This document shows positions 38,220 through 50,000 of a DNA stretch of 64,000 nt, piece by piece; within the stretch, counting starts at the first letter, position 1; every line of letters starts with the position of its first letter. Under the pieces are notes generated by a model. It was given only the letters and a program-made list of their open reading frames with translations, was not told the DNA's origin and made no database searches. Origin of the DNA: Brachyhypopomus gauderio. Lineage: Eukaryota > Chordata > Actinopteri > Gymnotiformes > Hypopomidae. Position numbers and translations under genes: made by a program. The stretch spans positions 4,726,129 through 4,790,128 of the forward strand of contig NC_135225.1 of assembly GCF_052324685.1 (NCBI RefSeq), read 5' to 3'.

Positions 38220-39464
38220 ATGGCATTCAGTTTTAACTTCGATATTCCATTGCAGACGACAGATAAATGTGACGAAGAGGGCAAAGTAAAAGATGAAAAT
38301 CAAGATCATGCGAATAAGTCGAGCACGATTATTGTAAGTAACGAAATACCTTTTCTTAGGAAAAGATCAGGCTAGCCAGATATGGAAGATAGCTGCCATA
38401 GGTGTATTTATTTTTTTCTAAACATTGTTCTTGAACCATTTTTGTGTCTACTTAGTACCAATCTGTTATGCCTAGGCTCAGTATTAACCTAGTTGCTAGC
38501 TGTAGCTAATTTGATTGTACCTTATACAACACAGATCTAGATATAATCAGCTAATGTTTCTGTGTAACCCCCTTAGGATGCCGGTGAGTCTGTCCCCAAT
38601 AAGGTAAAAGAAGCCACGGAGCACATATATACGCCGGATGCGCTCTCTCAAATTGAAAACTCTGTTATTGAAACGGTCACCATTGGCACACTACCGCCTC
38701 TTCATTATCTGAATGAATCTGTATTTGAACAGACCGTCTCTGAGCGAGCTGACAGTGAGAATATATTGTCTCAAGCCGTCACCCAAAACTCAGACCTTAT
38801 AAGTGGAGTGTATGAAGGTGGCCTTAAGATCTGGGAATGTACTTATGATCTGCTGGAGTACCTTGATGATGAGGGAGAGACGTTCTCAGGGAAAAGTGTC
38901 CTGGACCTAGGTTGTGGGGCGGGACTGCTTGGGATTCTTGCGTTAAAGAGAGGAGCAGGCAAGGTCCACTTCCAGGACTATAACAGCACTGTGATAGAGC
39001 AGTTCACTATGCCAAATGTGGTGCTCAATACTGAGGAAGAGAGTGATGAAGAGGATAAAGAAGACAGTAATGCCAGTCCACCACCAAAGAGGAGAACGTT
39101 GAATGCATCACCTCATTCGCTCAAAGACCACCCCAGTTTTTTTTCAGGAGACTGGACTTCCTATCTCGCACTCATGCAAACCAAAGATCCCACGTTCAAA
39201 TATGACATAATTTTCACATCTGAAACCATCTACAATACAGAATACTACTCTCCTCTTCATAGTGTTTTTCATGAACTGCTCGCTAAGGACGGAGTTGTCT
39301 ACTTAGCAACCAAGTCTCATTATTTTGGGGTGGGGGGTGGACTTCATTTGTTTGAAAATTTTGTGGAAGAAAAAGCTGTTTTCCATATGAAATATTTAAA
39401 AGAGGTGGATCAGGGCCTTAAAAGACATGTTGTTTCTTTAAGTTTCAAGAAACATTTGTCATGA
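38220..39464 (+). CDS. mettl18: METTL18, protein-histidine N-methyltransferase (2 coding exons)
   Basis: SAM-dependent enzyme that methylates a histidine of ribosomal protein RPL3 in mammals, acting in the nucleus/nucleolus. Exons 38220-38333 and 38577-39464 join in phase (38 + 295 codons, stop TGA), giving 333 residues; the human protein is about 372. The first exon starts MAFSFNFDIP. Residues 114-124 read ISGVYEGGLKIWE, the conserved segment before the fold. Motif I is LDLGCGAGLLG at about 147-157. Next comes an acidic Ser/Glu-rich insert with PPPKRR, a possible nuclear signal, then FFSGDW, YDIIFTSETIYN (the post-motif with the active-site region) and the C-terminal beta strand VVSLSF. An AATAAA signal follows at about 39492. 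No defects were seen. Confidence 0.93.
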
Positions 39465-39479
39465 CATTTAATAATAACA

Positions 39480-40274
39480 ATGAGAGAATAGAATAAACTC
39501 AAAGAAGCTTTCAAGATTGGTTTCTGAATCTGAATTAAGCCTTCTTTGGAACTGAACATAACTGAAGTTAATCTATCTATTCTGAAACAATTATAGGTAT
39601 GTTAACAAAATGATGTACTACCAGGGAGCTGGATTAAACGATTGTTTTTATGAGCAGGGTGTCTGTGGTTCATTTAACAAGTTTCCATTTCTTTGAATGT
39701 TGATTCAGTAATTCTGACTCAGTTGCACCACTTTAGTTATGTAGATATTTTTAGAAGTGTACATGATACCTGTTGTGCAAAATACTTTGATACCATGACC
39801 TGTATTTTATTGGGATTCAATGTTTAAACCCAAACATATCACTGCATAACTGCCATTAATATGTAGGCATTATCTAATGAGTGTCTTTTCTTCCTTTCAT
39901 TGAATATGCAATGTGTATTTTCACTATAATACAGACAAAATAAGGTATTTCTCAGTGGATTGTAAAAATATGTTCATTGCCATAAATATATAGCCACAAA
40001 AATATTTTATTTGGCTCTGTGGTCCATCATAAATTCTGAAATGACAAGGAATAATGTTTTCCAATGAAAAACGTGGTCCCTGAAGACTTGCTTGGTTAAT
40101 AAATATTTTGAGCTTCCTGCTTGTTGGACACATTGAAACTACAGTTTACAAACTGAATACACATGTTGACTTGGGGTAGAGATGCGAACATGCAGTTTTG
40201 AGGGCTGTCAGCAGAGGTCACTGTGCAGTGCTGACAGACACCACCCTTTGAACAGTAACTCTAAGGAGACAACA
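39480..40274. other. Convergent 3' UTRs of METTL18 and PGAM1
   Basis: The two genes converge here. The PGAM1 3' UTR occupies the right part: 40137-40274 is shared with the PGAM1 partial copy near 55.2 kb. No additional gene was recognised. Confidence 0.6.
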
Positions 40275-42037
<1,763 letters not shown>

Positions 42038-42604
42038 CTATATATCACTATATAATGTGTAGATCGATATAACTACCTTTACTGAGTACCGCTAAGACAG
42101 CTAGACTTCCGCCGGAGCTTTACGAACTGAACCCTTGCTTTGGGTTTTCACAGCCTTGAGGCTCTGCTGATGTCAGGACTTCATGATTCAGCCAATGACG
42201 ACGAGCAACCTCGGAACTTTCCACAGTTCATTCACCTACTTTGGTACTGATTTTTCTTCGCTATTAAGTTCTTATAGACTGCCAAAGAGCATTGAAAAAG
42301 CCTTAACATTTTACAGTAAATAAAAAAATGTTTTTTTTTATTATTATAAGAAAGTTTTAATATAAGAGTTTTTTTTTTCTTTTAAAAGAGGTCTAAATGC
42401 TTCAATGACTTTAAAAAAATCATGCAATTCCAATCAATTGGCTTGCTGCCAAAAGAATAAGACTCCTGTGGTTATTTCAGGTATTTATACAAGGTCACAG
42501 TGATGCTGGTATCTGCCTGGGGTATTTTCTTCTCATGAACAATTACATTTGTAGTTCATAAAACTAGTGTTTCTGGACTGCATCTGTAACATCACTATTA
42601 AATG

Positions 42605-42774
42605 CAACTTCTGAATTATGTCCTTCAGATGTTCCTTTTAAACGCTCTTTTTGGATGGATTTATGTATAACTGGTTTTGTTCACTGTGTACTTTTAGTTC
42701 ACATGTAACTAAGTTAATCCACAGTGTTAAAATTTTTTTCCAGATGTGTCAGAAGAAGCAATTATGGAGCTGAG
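42605..42774 (+). pseudogene. PGAM1 partial copy, left part: intron 3 end and start of exon 4
   Basis: Read on the plus strand, 42653-42710 resembles the tail of PGAM1 intron 3 (TTGGATGGATTTATGTA, then TTCACTGTGTAC). An acceptor CAG and exon-4 sequence follow (42744-42774: VSEEAIMEL, against MSEEAIMEL in PGAM1). The similarity stops where a hAT terminus CAGGGCTGG begins. Because intron sequence is present, this was copied from genomic DNA and not from mRNA. Confidence 0.85.
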
Positions 42775-42987
42775 CAGGGCTGGACTGGTAATCTGGCGTA
42801 CCGGGCATTTGCCCAGTAGGCCGACAGTCCTCAGGGGCCGATGGAGTTTTTTTTTCCTTCCCTTTTTTTTCCTAAGAGACCGGCCCACAATTTAGAGGGG
42901 GCGGCCCATTGGCCCATCTTCAATAAAGACAGTGGACTGAACCAATCAGGATATAGGACGAAAGCGGCGCCACCCTTTCTCTGCGTG
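42775..42987 (+). mobile_element. Left end of a hAT-like element (truncated)
   Basis: Starts CAGGGCTGGACTGG and follows the complete element at 54133 for about 210 bp (CAGTCCTCAGGGGCCGATGG, then AGACCGGCCCACAATTTAG, ATAGGACGAAAG, CCTTTCTCTGCGTGGTC). It ends abruptly near 42987. The right end is absent here. Confidence 0.85.
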
Positions 42988-43020
42988 GTCTGCTGTAATT
43001 CATCATCATGTTGCCCGATA

Positions 43021-43413
43021 GGCCAGTCTGATAGAAAAAAAACCATCGGCCCCTGAGGACTGTCGGCCCACTGGGCAAATGCCCGTTATGCCAGATTACC
43101 AGTCCAGCCCTGCTCAGCTCCATCATGTTGCCCGATGCCCCTGAGTCAACTAGAGCAAAACCCCCCACAGAGCAGCCCTTGTAAGACACCGATGCATGAA
43201 TGGTGAGCAAATTCCCAGTCAAGGAGTTACTAACCCGAGCTCTGCCACCGCCCGGTCCTCCTGGCTGTGGTCGTCTTCCCAATCTGCGTCGGTTCCGGTG
43301 TTCTCCTTGGGGGTCGGTGACACAGGAGCGTTGGAAACGGGGCAGGGCGGCGCGCGGTTCCCTCTCTCTTGTAGCAAACGGTCATAAGTGACCGCTAACC
43401 GAACCACATGATT
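43021..43413 (-). repeat. Left arm of a 395-bp inverted repeat (hAT end + Gypsy fragment)
   Basis: This stretch is the reverse complement of about 53834-54229, with few differences. Read on the minus strand it contains, in order: a Gypsy gag-pol scrap (43128-43413) with GFALVDSGASGN, the DSGA-type aspartic protease motif of LTR retrotransposons; then ATGGAGCTGAG; then the first ~100 bp of the hAT-like element. The arm ends at 43413 next to a LINE fragment. It encodes no complete protein. Confidence 0.88.
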
Positions 43414-43414
43414 A

Positions 43415-43900
43415 AGATAATAATAATAATAATAGCAACATTTTATTTGTAAAGCGCCTTTCTGGCACTGTACAACACAAGAAAAATAAGCTACAATTAA
43501 AAATACAATTAAATATGCATAAAAATACAATATAACATACAAATCTAAAAATCTCATCCATATGCTAATTTTAAAAGATGAGTTTTAAGTCCTGTTTTAA
43601 AAATATCTATAGATATACAAGCCCGCATTTCATCAGGGAGCCCATTCCACAGCATTGGACCCACGACACAGAACGCGCTTTTCCCAGTGGAACTTAACTT
43701 ATAGGGCGGGACCACAAGCAAGTGTTGGCTTGACGATCTAAGTGTACGCATCGGGGAGTATGGCTGGAGTAACCTACTTAAGTAGGAAGGAGCAAGGTCA
43801 TGCAGGGATTTAAAAACCAACACGAGCAGTTTGTACTGAATGCGATACTGCACTGGAAGCCAATGAAGGCCCAGGCACCATATATAAAATGGAATACCGC
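43415..43900 (-). mobile_element. 3' fragment of a CR1/L2-like LINE
   Basis: The minus strand reads LHWLPVQYRIQYK, LVFKSLHDLAPSYLS, LRSSSQHLLVVP, FCVVGPMLWNGLPDEMR and FKTGLKTHL, the C-terminal end of the reverse-transcriptase ORF. A short 3' UTR with GCGCCTTTCTGGCACTGTACAA-like sequence and an (ATT)n tail at 43417-43433 follow. It is strongly 5'-truncated and belongs to a different family from the LINE in RRP12. Confidence 0.85.
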
Positions 43901-44041
43901 ATGCATCAAAGTGACAGGTTGATCTCTTTTATTCATATCTATATTCAGAAGGTTTTTACAGAGGGAATTCTTCATATATCAATTATAGCCTGAATTATCT
44001 AACAATTTATGCCTAAAAAACATGGCTAAAGGTGATATATA

Positions 44042-45213
44042 TATACCGTTCAAAAGTTTGGGGTCACCTAGACAATTTTGTGTTTTCCTTGAAATCTCAT
44101 ACTTTTATTTATCAAATGAGTTGCAAAAGGAATAGAAATATAGTCCAGACATTGACAAGGTAGAAATAATGTTTTTTTTTTTTTTTTTTTGAAATAATTT
44201 TCTACTTTAAATTTTGCTTTCGTCAAAGAATGCTCCTTTAACAGCAATTACAGCATTGCAGACCTTTGGCATTCTAGCTGTTAATTTGCTGAGGTAATCT
44301 GGAGAAATTTCACCCCATGCTTCCAGAAGCTGCTCCCACAAGTTTGATTGGGTTAATGGGCACTTTTTTCATACCATACGGTCAAGCTGCTCCCACAACA
44401 GCTCAATGGGGTTGAGATCTGGTGACTGCGCTGGCCACTCCATTACCGATAAAACACCAGCGGCCTGCTTCTTCTCTAAATAGTTTGTGCATAATTTGGA
44501 GGTGTGCTTTGAGTCATTGTCCTGTTGCAGGATGAAATTGGCTCCAATCAAGCGCTGTCCACAGGGTATGGCATGGTGTTGCAAAATGGAGTGATAGCCT
44601 TCCTTATTCAAAATTCCTTTTACCTTGATCAAATCTCCCACTTTACCAGCACCAAAGCAACCCCAGACCATCACATTACCTCCACCATGTTTGACAGATG
44701 GTGTCAGGCACTCTTCCAGCATCTTTTCAGTTGTTCTGCATCTCACAAATGTTCGTCTGTGTGATCCAAACACCTCAAACTTTGATTCATCTGTCCAAAA
44801 CACTTTTTTCCAATCTTCCTCTGCCCAATGTCTGTGTTCTTTTGCCCATATTAATCTTTTTCTTTTATTAGCCAGATATGGCTTTTTCTTTGCCACTCTG
44901 CCCTGAAGGCTAGCATCCCGGAGTCACCTCTTCACTGTACGTTGACACTGGCGTTTTGCGGGTACTATTTAATGAAGCTGCCAGTTGAGGACCTGTGAGG
45001 TGTCGATTTCTCAAACTGCAGACTCTAATGTACTTGTCTTCTTGCTCAGTTGTGCAGCGGGGCCTTCCACTTCTCCTTCTACTTTGGTTAGAGCCTGTCT
45101 GTGCTCTCCTCTGAAGGGAGTAGTACACACCATTGTAAAAAAATTGAAAAAAAAAACTGCTTTTCTTTCAAAAATAAGAACATTTCTAAGTGACCCCAAA
45201 CTTTTGAACGGTA

Positions 45214-45219
<6 letters not shown>
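44042..45219 (-). mobile_element. Tc1-like transposon, nearly full length, inactive
   Basis: The 1.18-kb element has inverted ends (ACCGTTCAAAAGTTTGGGGT at the left, matched at 45191-45212). On the minus strand the transposase reads from near 45199 to 44369: a helix-turn-helix part (TTEQEDKYIRVCSLRNRHLTGPQLA), then ANKRKRLIWAKEH, VFWTDESKFEVFG with the first catalytic D, GGNVMVWGCF, FILQQDNDSKHTS with the second D, and SPDLNPIELLWEQLD. The frame shifts at least twice (one near 44900-44945), so no intact protein is made. It sits in a TA-rich target. Confidence 0.92.

Positions 45220-45268
<49 letters not shown>
45217..45268. repeat. (TA)n microsatellite at the Tc1 border
   Basis: About 24 TA units begin at the Tc1 terminus. 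Tc1 elements insert at TA, so the target was probably this repeat or its precursor. Confidence 0.9.
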
Positions 45269-45275
<7 letters not shown>

Positions 45276-45979
45276 TTACTTATGACAGTATTTTCTGATT
45301 TATAAATTAATTCAGATTCAAATTCAGAAAACTTAATTCATCCCCTGGGGGCAATTGAGGAAAGTGTTCGATGAGGATGGGATAATAAAAAGAGATATTC
45401 AGAATCTCAAAATTCAAAACAAGAATTTTGAACCTGACTTTATACATTGTTCAGATTTGTTTTTGAAATATATGCAAATTAACATATCTTTAATTAGATA
45501 ACGCCTAAGTTGCATATTTAAACATAACATTTCAGAAAACTTGTAATTCTCTTACAACGAACGTAATTTGTTGACCGGGGGTGGCGGTACAAATTCATTA
45601 AAGGGCCGAATCTAGCCCTGGTTCACACTGTTACGCAGACATTTTAAACATCCGGGGCTTATGAAAACTGAACAGACATTAAAACGACAGGCTTAAAAAG
45701 GTTCATTTCTTCCAATTGCTTGTGCCCCACCTGCAATACCCATGCGCCCGACTAGGCCTCAGATGTAGCATCTTCTCTAAACATGTCCCAGTCAGTGCGT
45801 TCAAAAGTCCTGAAGAGCAGAGATGGCTCCTGGAGGCCAGGTTATCACTTGCTTCTGTTGTGATTTGGCACATCTGATGACTATGACTAACATTATCAAC
45901 TATCAAGACATTTAGGACTGAACAGGAATTACATAAAGAGCTCAGGTATATAAATACACACCAAGACGGACTTTATTTA

Positions 45980-46205
45980 TCTCTCACATCTTATCTGTTT
46001 CCCTCTTTTTAAATTGTTGTCATGGTGACCGGCGTCGGCCAGAGGAGGATGGGTTCCCCCCCTGAGTCTTGGTTCCTCTCAAGGTTTCTTCCTCATGCCC
46101 TTAGGGAGTTTTTCCTTGCCACTGTCACTCTTGGACTCAGACACTTGTAAAGCTGCTTTGTGACAACTGTTGTAAAAAGCGCTATATAAATCAAATTTGA
46201 TTGAT
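45980..46205 (+). repeat. LINE/SINE 3' tail (fish interspersed repeat)
   Basis: Contains the widespread fish repeat block GGGTTCCCC...GAGTCTTGGTTCCTCTCAAGG, TTTCTTCCTCATGCC, GGGAGTTTTTCCTTGCCACTG, and ends GCGCTATATAAATCAAATTTGATTGA. This matches my memory of the 3' end of a fish non-LTR retrotransposon; the family name is not certain. No coding sequence remains. Confidence 0.7.
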
Positions 46206-46379
46206 ATTATCTCCAACTCCTATTATCTCTAACTGCACAGAAGACTTCAGTCTTACAGAAAAACATCTTCAATATGGTCATAGTTAATTACTAAGCTGTG
46301 CAAGCAGTACTTTTGACACTTTTGACTGTGCTATAATATCTGCATAAACATGATTAACATGAATATAATCAATATTTCC

Positions 46380-46715
46380 TTCACACTTCCGTTTTCTCAG
46401 GAGAAATTAGCACTGCCAAGCCCACCAAACATTCTTTGACAAACTCCCCATCAGAGCATGTCTGACTGTTTCTTGCAGTGTTGTGGGATCACATAGCTGC
46501 TTCTGACTGCTGCATCCCTGGACAAGTGCAGCTCTGTAAAAAAATCTTTGATGCCTTTGCAATTTCGCTGGCAAATCTTCAGATGCCCGTGCCACTCTGC
46601 ATCTGCCAAGTTCTTGTATTTGTCTCTGTGTTTACTCTCGTAATGGACATTCAAATTGTAATAAACACCACAGCTAACTGCTTCCTAAACAAAGCACACA
46701 GCTTTACATTTGACG
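46380..46715 (-). mobile_element. hAT transposase relic (GTF2IRD2-/Charlie-like)
   Basis: Minus-strand pieces in shifting frames read KAVCFV.EAVS..YNLNVHYESKH (a BED-type zinc-finger remnant), FFTELHLSRDAAVRSSYVI, then SHNTARNSQTCSDGEFVKECL and LISPEKTEV. This order matches the N-terminal part of hAT transposases related to GTF2IRD2/ZBED proteins. Stops and a frameshift make it dead. A shorter related fragment lies at 53565-53690. Confidence 0.75.
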
Positions 46716-47041
46716 TCAGTAAATAATTTTTTTAAGTCCTTTGGTTGTTAAAAACTCTGCATTCTGTATCAAGCTTAATTTTTTACCATTAGCCAACATA
46801 TTTTAGAGCCAAGAGCTGATTTCTTGAAAGCTGTCCAACACATTCGCCGACACATTTGAGTGAAGGTGCATGAGCGAACTGACTGGACAGACGCAAAGTT
46901 AAAACAAAACATTGTCTTTGTTATACAGCCTGTTGCTGAGGTTTGTGACCATATTCTGGTTTATTCTTTGTTTCATAATGTCTTGTGATGCCCTTGGCGT
47001 CACAAAAAAGCAGTCTGTTCATTATTATTATAATTATTTTT

Positions 47042-50000
47042 TTATTGAGGAACACATTTTCTAAAAATCACCCAAGTACATTTTTTCCCTAATTTTCTGC
47101 ACATCTTGGAGAAAGCTGCTAGTGTGGTAGAGAATGACTTCCTCCTGAGCTTAGGGGTGGACGTATCACAGGATGGTGGTGCTACAGCACTGGGAGACTG
47201 GGGACCTGCAAAAGAGGAAAGTTGTGCATAAGAACAATGATGTTGTGTGTAATGAAATAAAGGTTTAATCTTTCATGCTGCACAACTGAAATAAAGAACA
47301 ATGATGACTAAACCATGGAAGACTACTAAACCATGTACCCCTCATTTATTTATGCACAATACTGTCAAACGTTCACCATAGAAATACTAAAACACGTACC
47401 ATCTGGCATACGTTTGTCCGCCATCTGTTCCTCGGAGTGCACACACGCTTTGTTTTTCTGTTTCTTTACAAAGAGGAGACAATTTGATTAGTCATTCAAA
47501 ATATGATTCCGACAGCAACATAAATGTACAGTTGAAAATCAATCAGAAGAGCAGAGTCTAAAACTAATGGTGTGACTGGGAAGAAATGGAAGACATTTTA
47601 AAGAATAAAACAGATACCTTGAATATGAGCTTGAGGAACCTTGGAAACCTGAACCGGCGACGAGGTTTCTTCTCCAGCCCCACGTCCACTTGCAGATCAG
47701 AGCTTGTGTGGTCCTGCTCTGTCTGAGAAGTGGTGATGCCAGTGAGATCACCCATCACAATGTGGCCAATCATTGCTGACAGCTCAGAGAAGCATCGCTG
47801 TACTGACTGCAGCTCTTCCAAGTCAGCCTCCATCACAGAGGCGCTCCCAGAAGAACGGGGCTCAAATTCGAGAAGTTTCTCTGTAGCTGTATTGACAAAG
47901 CTTCTCACGATGGCCTCTTTGGAAATGTGAGGAATCGACGTCACTGAGCTCCCTCTGCAGCATATTTGTGCCTTCAAATATTCCAGAGCAGCAATATTGT
48001 CCTTCATCTGGTTCCCCACTATGGGGATGAGCTGCTGGGAGGACTGCCTGAGGGCTTCTATGGAGAGGAACCTGTCCAGCGCTTTCCAGGAACACTCCAC
48101 ATTTTGCTCATGGGCTGCACCACAGATCACGTCTTGAGCAATTATTTCAAAACTGTCTGTACTTATTAGGTCACTGAGGGCTTCTAAATGCATGGCAGAT
48201 GGTGTTAAGATCTGCTTTATGTAAAGAAGCTCCACCTCTTTGGACAGAGTTGTTAGAAATTGCATTGCCATCAGCCCTCTGTAACGGCATGATATCAAAT
48301 TCGTTACACATTCAATAATGCACTTTATGAGGTTTTTTGAGCTGAGCTGTAGTTTGTAGGTCTGATTCGCACTGTATTGGGCTGCAATATCTGCATCAGA
48401 CCTCATGAGGAGGTTTGTAAGAAGACCTTCCTTAAGTTTGCCCTGGGTGGACCTCAGGACCTTTTCTGACACCAGGCGCACTTGAGATGCGTACAGTGCT
48501 GGGTCAGTGGAAGGATGACTTATCTTTAAAAACAAATCCTCCTCAAAAGCGCATCTGAAAGTGAAGGTTAGTGTATTTACGATTGATAATGCTGATGCAA
48601 ATGCATTACTCTTGAGGGAAGCATCAGACACTTGAGATGAGCTCAACGCTGTACATTTGAAGCTCGAGTCCGGGGTTTTGATGCCCTGTGATGCTTTGGT
48701 GAGCTCTGAGGTCTCACTCATAATGACATTCATGACCCTCATGGCAGCCTCAAACCGGAAAGTCTCACAGGACATTTCGAAGAGCCCGTGTGTTTTCACC
48801 TCATCAGTGTCTGTGCCCCTGTGGTGAGCCTCATTTGTGCTGCTAAAAAGGATGCTCTCCAAGACCCTTTCACAGCAAGGTCTTGGCTTGCTGTTCAGCA
48901 GCTTCTGTTCAAGCAGGGATGATGTTTTGCCTCCAATTTTTGTAGCAAAGGACTGGTACCCTGGCCGTCTCACTGGTTTTGGTGAGGTGACTCTCACAGG
49001 CACTGGAGCTGCAGAGGTGATGTGCTGAGACACAGCCTGTAGGAAGTGCCACAGGGGTCTGCCTGAGACGTCTCCAGCAACATCACCTGATGTTTCCTCA
49101 CTGGAGATCCTCAACATGTCCTCAACAGTTGCTCCTACTGTTGCCGTTGTGACAGAAGGCAGCAACTCATCCAGCTCATCATGGATGTCAGTAAGAAAAC
49201 CTCGCCTGTCACTTAACCAGCTAGTGAACTTGCAGAAGTCCAGAAGATCCTCCATGCTGGTCATAACGGTGAGCATCAGATATTGGGCAAGGTCCTGAAT
49301 GGATCTTCCAGGCAGTCTAAACCTTTCGGAGGTGTCAGCAGCATAATAAGGATCCGGAAGAGACAAGTTGATCTAGAGTAACAACATGTGTGAGTAGTAA
49401 ACAAGATTGTAGTCACTGATCACTGGATTTATAAACACAACAAATATGGAGGAAAATATGAACAATAACAGTAAAAATAGAATCAATTAAATAAAATGTT
49501 TTGGTCCTTCACCTGCTTTAGGAAGTCCCGCACAATAGCAGACATGAACCTGACGGTTGCTTTCACGCTGAGGTACTGTTTTATCTCAGGTGGCAACATA
49601 TTTAGAATGACCCTCGTGACCTCTTCATAGATCAGGCTGAAGATCTTGTCCTCCGAGATGCCAAACATGGTCCTGAGAGGCTCTGGCAGAGGTGTTGTGC
49701 TGCTTCCTGCGGCTACATCAAACCTGCTGAAATGAACGTTTCCCCATAAACTACACAATACATACAGACATCACCAGCTGGATTATAAATCAAGCTAAAA
49801 CTGTTCAACTAACTGCTTATGGATTTGAGTCAATGCCTCTACATTTAACGGAATTAATAACTCAGCATGTTAATACTGCAGATGAATACCCATCACCAAC
49901 CTTCAGACTGAGTACTGACTTACCTGCTCGAGGAAGCGGAGATTAACAGAAGAGAGAGACGACTACGTCTGCTCTCCTCAACATGTCCCTGGCTGCAGGT

